Of a DNA stretch of 9,148 bases, positions 7,742-9,148 are shown one piece after another (the stretch's first letter is position 1; the number at the start of each line of letters is the position of its first letter). The translations under genes and the position numbers were made by a program. The notes under the pieces were generated by a model. The model did no database searches. It saw only the letters and a list, made by a program, of their open reading frames with translations, and was not told the DNA's origin. Source of the stretch: Agrobacterium fabrum (lineage in GTDB: Bacteria; Pseudomonadota; Alphaproteobacteria; Rhizobiales; Rhizobiaceae); assembly GCA_003241215.1 (NCBI GenBank), contig QFOL01000148.1, positions 1 through 9,148 of the forward strand. Direction: 5' to 3'.

Positions 7742-7780
7742 CAGCGATATGCCCGGCGCAGGTCGCCGGGCATATCGCTG
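7742..7780. terminator. Hairpin between convergent genes, probable bidirectional terminator
   Basis: A perfect 17-bp stem has arms CAGCGATATGCCCGGCG (7742-7758) and CGCCGGGCATATCGCTG (7764-7780) around a 5-base loop. It sits 38 bases after the binding-protein stop and 27 bases from the stop of the converging ROK gene. No run of T follows on the plus strand, only CTTTGCTGAAGTTTG, so it is not a textbook intrinsic terminator. The left arm base is doubled: CAGCGAT also occurs at 7735-7741, so AAAGCAGCGAT (7731-7741) can pair with ATCGCTGCTTT (7774-7784) as an alternative register. Confidence 0.75.
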
Positions 7781-7807
7781 CTTTGCTGAAGTTTGTAGTG
7801 TCCGAGA

Positions 7808-8956
7808 CTACAGGAAATAGCGCACCCTGAGCGGCAGCAGCGCCGCGCCGATGGCCGAGGGATCGCCCTGGGTCTCGCTGAGAACCAGCTTCGCCTCCTT
7901 CGGCCCGACACCATAACGATGTTCGCGCTGGGAGGGCATGTGCGTGCGTTCGATCATCATCTGGCCGAGCGCGCGTGGCAATTGCCCGCCAAAGACGATG
8001 GCCTGCGGATCGAGAACCGCGATCAGGCTCGCCACCAGCCGGTCCACCTGCGGCATGGTTTCGGCCAGCCATTCCTCGACGCCCGGCCAGGCGGGATCGA
8101 ACCGGTGATAGAGCGCTTCGATCGACTGGATGTCGACGCCGTTCTTCTGCAGCGTGGTGATCAGATATTGCAGCGCCGGGCGCTTTGGCGATTCATCCGG
8201 GCTGTATATGCCGCTGAACTCGCCGGCATTGCCGTGAAAACCGTGAAACGGCTGGCCGCCCAGAATGAGGCCGCCGCCGAAACCGTAATTGAAGGACAGA
8301 TAAGCGAAGGTCTGGCACCAGGAGCCGACACCGCGAAGGCTTTCGCCGATTGCACCGGTGGTGGCGTTGTTTTCCAGCCAGACCGGCAGGCGGAAGCGTT
8401 TCTCAAGGATCGGCTTCAGGTCCATCAGCGACCAGTCGCGCAGGGGCTCCGGCGCATTGAAGGCGCGGTCCTCAGATACAAAGAAGCCGGACATGGAAAA
8501 ACCGAGGCCAAGCAGGCGCTCGCGCGGGATGCCATGTTCCGAGAGCAGCCTTGCGAGCGCCAGCGATAATGCGGCGAGCGTCTCCTCCCGGTCCTCCGGA
8601 AGCATCTTCAGTTTTTCCTCGGCAATCACGTCGCAGCGGAAATCGGCGATGCAGATCACCACGGAGTCGGTGTTGATGGAAATGCCGAGCGAATAGGCCG
8701 CCTCCGGCACCAGCTCGATGGTCGGGCTCGGCTGACCGCGCGTGCCCTTCAGCGGCGCGCCGGTCCGCAGAAGCCCGCGCTCCAGCAGGCCTTCGATCAG
8801 CCGGTGCACGGATTGCTGCGTGAGATTGGTGTGGCCGGTGATCGATGCGCGGGCAATGGGGCCGTGGCGACGCACGATATCCAGAATGAGCCGCTCGTTT
8901 TCGCTGGCAAGCGGCTGGCGGTCGAAGGTCTGGTGCGGCGTCTGATCTGTTGTCAT
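7808..8956 (-). CDS. ROK-family transcriptional regulator (NagC/XylR/Mlc type), kinase-dead
   Basis: From the ATG at 8956 this is a 382-residue repressor-type ROK protein. Residues about 20-65 form a winged helix-turn-helix (NERLILDIVRRHGPIARASI, then NLTQQSVHRLIEGLLERGLL), followed by a sugar-kinase-like ROK domain with GFGGGLILGGQPFHGFHGNAGE (225-246). The kinase machinery is missing: the DxGxT phosphate loop reads GISINTDS (91-98), the catalytic Asp position reads ENNATT (195-200), and the CxCGxxGC zinc motif after GNAGE is absent. It should bind a sugar effector and DNA without phosphorylating anything. The start is uncertain: the ATG at 8956 has only a close AAGG, and an upstream in-frame ATG at 9016 adds 20 residues with no ribosome binding site. 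It is convergent with the binding-protein gene and divergent from the gene at 9102, so it most likely controls the latter and itself. Confidence 0.9.
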   Translation of the reverse strand: MTTDQTPHQTFDRQPLASENERLILDIVRRHGPIARASITGHTNLTQQSVHRLIEGLLERGLLRTGAPLKGTRGQPSPTIELVPEAAYSLGISINTDSVVICIADFRCDVIAEEKLKMLPEDREETLAALSLALARLLSEHGIPRERLLGLGFSMSGFFVSEDRAFNAPEPLRDWSLMDLKPILEKRFRLPVWLENNATTGAIGESLRGVGSWCQTFAYLSFNYGFGGGLILGGQPFHGFHGNAGEFSGIYSPDESPKRPALQYLITTLQKNGVDIQSIEALYHRFDPAWPGVEEWLAETMPQVDRLVASLIAVLDPQAIVFGGQLPRALGQMMIERTHMPSQREHRYGVGPKEAKLVLSETQGDPSAIGAALLPLRVRYFL

Positions 8957-9040
8957 GGCCTTGGATAACGGCTGCAAGGAGCGGCGGCAACATGGGGCAT
9001 CCGTTTGCGACAGCATTTTTCACTGGACTGTCACAAATAT

Positions 9041-9055
9041 TACACTTAAAGTGTA
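9041..9055. promoter_or_regulatory. Palindromic operator candidate TACACTTAAAGTGTA
   Basis: This perfect 7+1+7 palindrome lies in the AT-rich gap between the ROK gene and the divergent gene at 9102, where a self- and neighbour-regulating site would be expected. A possible minus-strand promoter, TTGACC (9074-9069), 18 bases, then TTTAAG (9050-9045), would overlap it. The sequence is unlike the palindromes at 6255 and 6395, which suggests a different regulator. Confidence 0.5.
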
Positions 9056-9085
9056 TTAATAAGGGGCCGGTCAACAACGGGTCCT

Positions 9086-9094
9086 CAGGAGGAA
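9086..9094 (+). promoter_or_regulatory. Ribosome binding site of the gene at 9102
   Basis: CAGGAGGAA ends seven bases before the ATG at 9102. It is close to ideal and supports a real gene start so near the window edge. Confidence 0.8.
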
Positions 9095-9101
9095 CCATTC
9101 A

Positions 9102-9148
9102 ATGCGCATGAAATTTCTTGCGATCGCCGCGCTTGCGCTGGCGACGAC
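9102..9148 (+). CDS. Start of an exported protein, possibly a sugar-binding protein (cut by window edge)
   Basis: Only 15 full codons are visible: MRMKFLAIAALALAT. A basic start followed by an alanine- and leucine-rich hydrophobic run is the opening of a signal peptide. An ideal ribosome binding site precedes it. Divergence from a ROK repressor is the usual arrangement for ribose/xylose-type periplasmic binding proteins heading an ABC sugar operon, so that is the best guess, but too little sequence is present to name it. Confidence 0.6.
   Translation, partial: MRMKFLAIAALALAT

Noticed and set aside
7104..8072. A 322-codon minus-strand open frame across the terminator region
   Set aside because: It is antisense to the binding-protein gene, runs through the hairpin and overlaps the ROK gene in another frame. 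It has no ribosome binding site or recognisable domain.
9015..9024. ATTTTTCACT near the ROK start as a half-site of the TGAAA palindrome
   Set aside because: Only one half resembles the 6261-6270 sequence and no partner arm follows. Such AT-rich words occur by chance.
1..9148. CRISPR arrays, tRNA or rRNA genes, insertion sequences, attachment sites
   Set aside because: I saw no regularly spaced repeats, tRNA-like sequence, transposase frame or terminal inverted repeats. The gaps between genes are all under 200 bases.

Overview
The window reads as a stretch of a Rhizobiaceae-type alphaproteobacterial genome, Agrobacterium- or Rhizobium-like. This is inferred from the high-GC, tightly packed genes, the strong GGGAGG-type ribosome binding sites and the style of the transporter proteins; no marker gene fixes the species.

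The left two thirds is a carbohydrate uptake and breakdown locus built around a divergent promoter region (about 6229-6422). Leftward (minus strand) runs a compact operon: an 840-residue protein of unknown function that looks like a carbohydrate-active enzyme, a GH105 unsaturated-uronyl hydrolase, a GH28 polygalacturonase-like protein, a MalK/UgpC-type ABC ATPase, and the first 45 residues of a MalF-type permease cut by the left edge. The last four genes are coupled: 13 bp between the first two, then overlapping or nearly touching stops and starts. Rightward (plus strand) is the matching family 1 extracellular solute-binding protein, the only complete gene here with a signal peptide. It ends before a perfect 17-bp hairpin shared with the convergent next gene.

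The likely working model is that the binding protein captures a uronic-acid-containing plant oligosaccharide (rhamnogalacturonan, pectin or gum-like), the MalF/MalG/MalK-type transporter imports it, and the three leaderless enzymes dismantle it in the cytoplasm. GH105 needs a 4,5-unsaturated uronic acid at the non-reducing end, and no recognised lyase is present. The 840-residue protein is therefore a candidate lyase or a new glycosidase, and it is the most novel item in the window. Two almost identical palindromes, TGAAAATATTTTCA and TGAAATTATTTTCA, sit just before the ribosome binding sites of the two divergent genes and look like paired operators of one regulator that is not obviously encoded here.

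The right end holds a ROK-family repressor (minus strand), with kinase and zinc residues missing, and a divergently transcribed gene of which only a signal-peptide start is visible. Another palindrome lies between them. This ROK gene more likely controls that neighbouring locus than the pectin-type locus.
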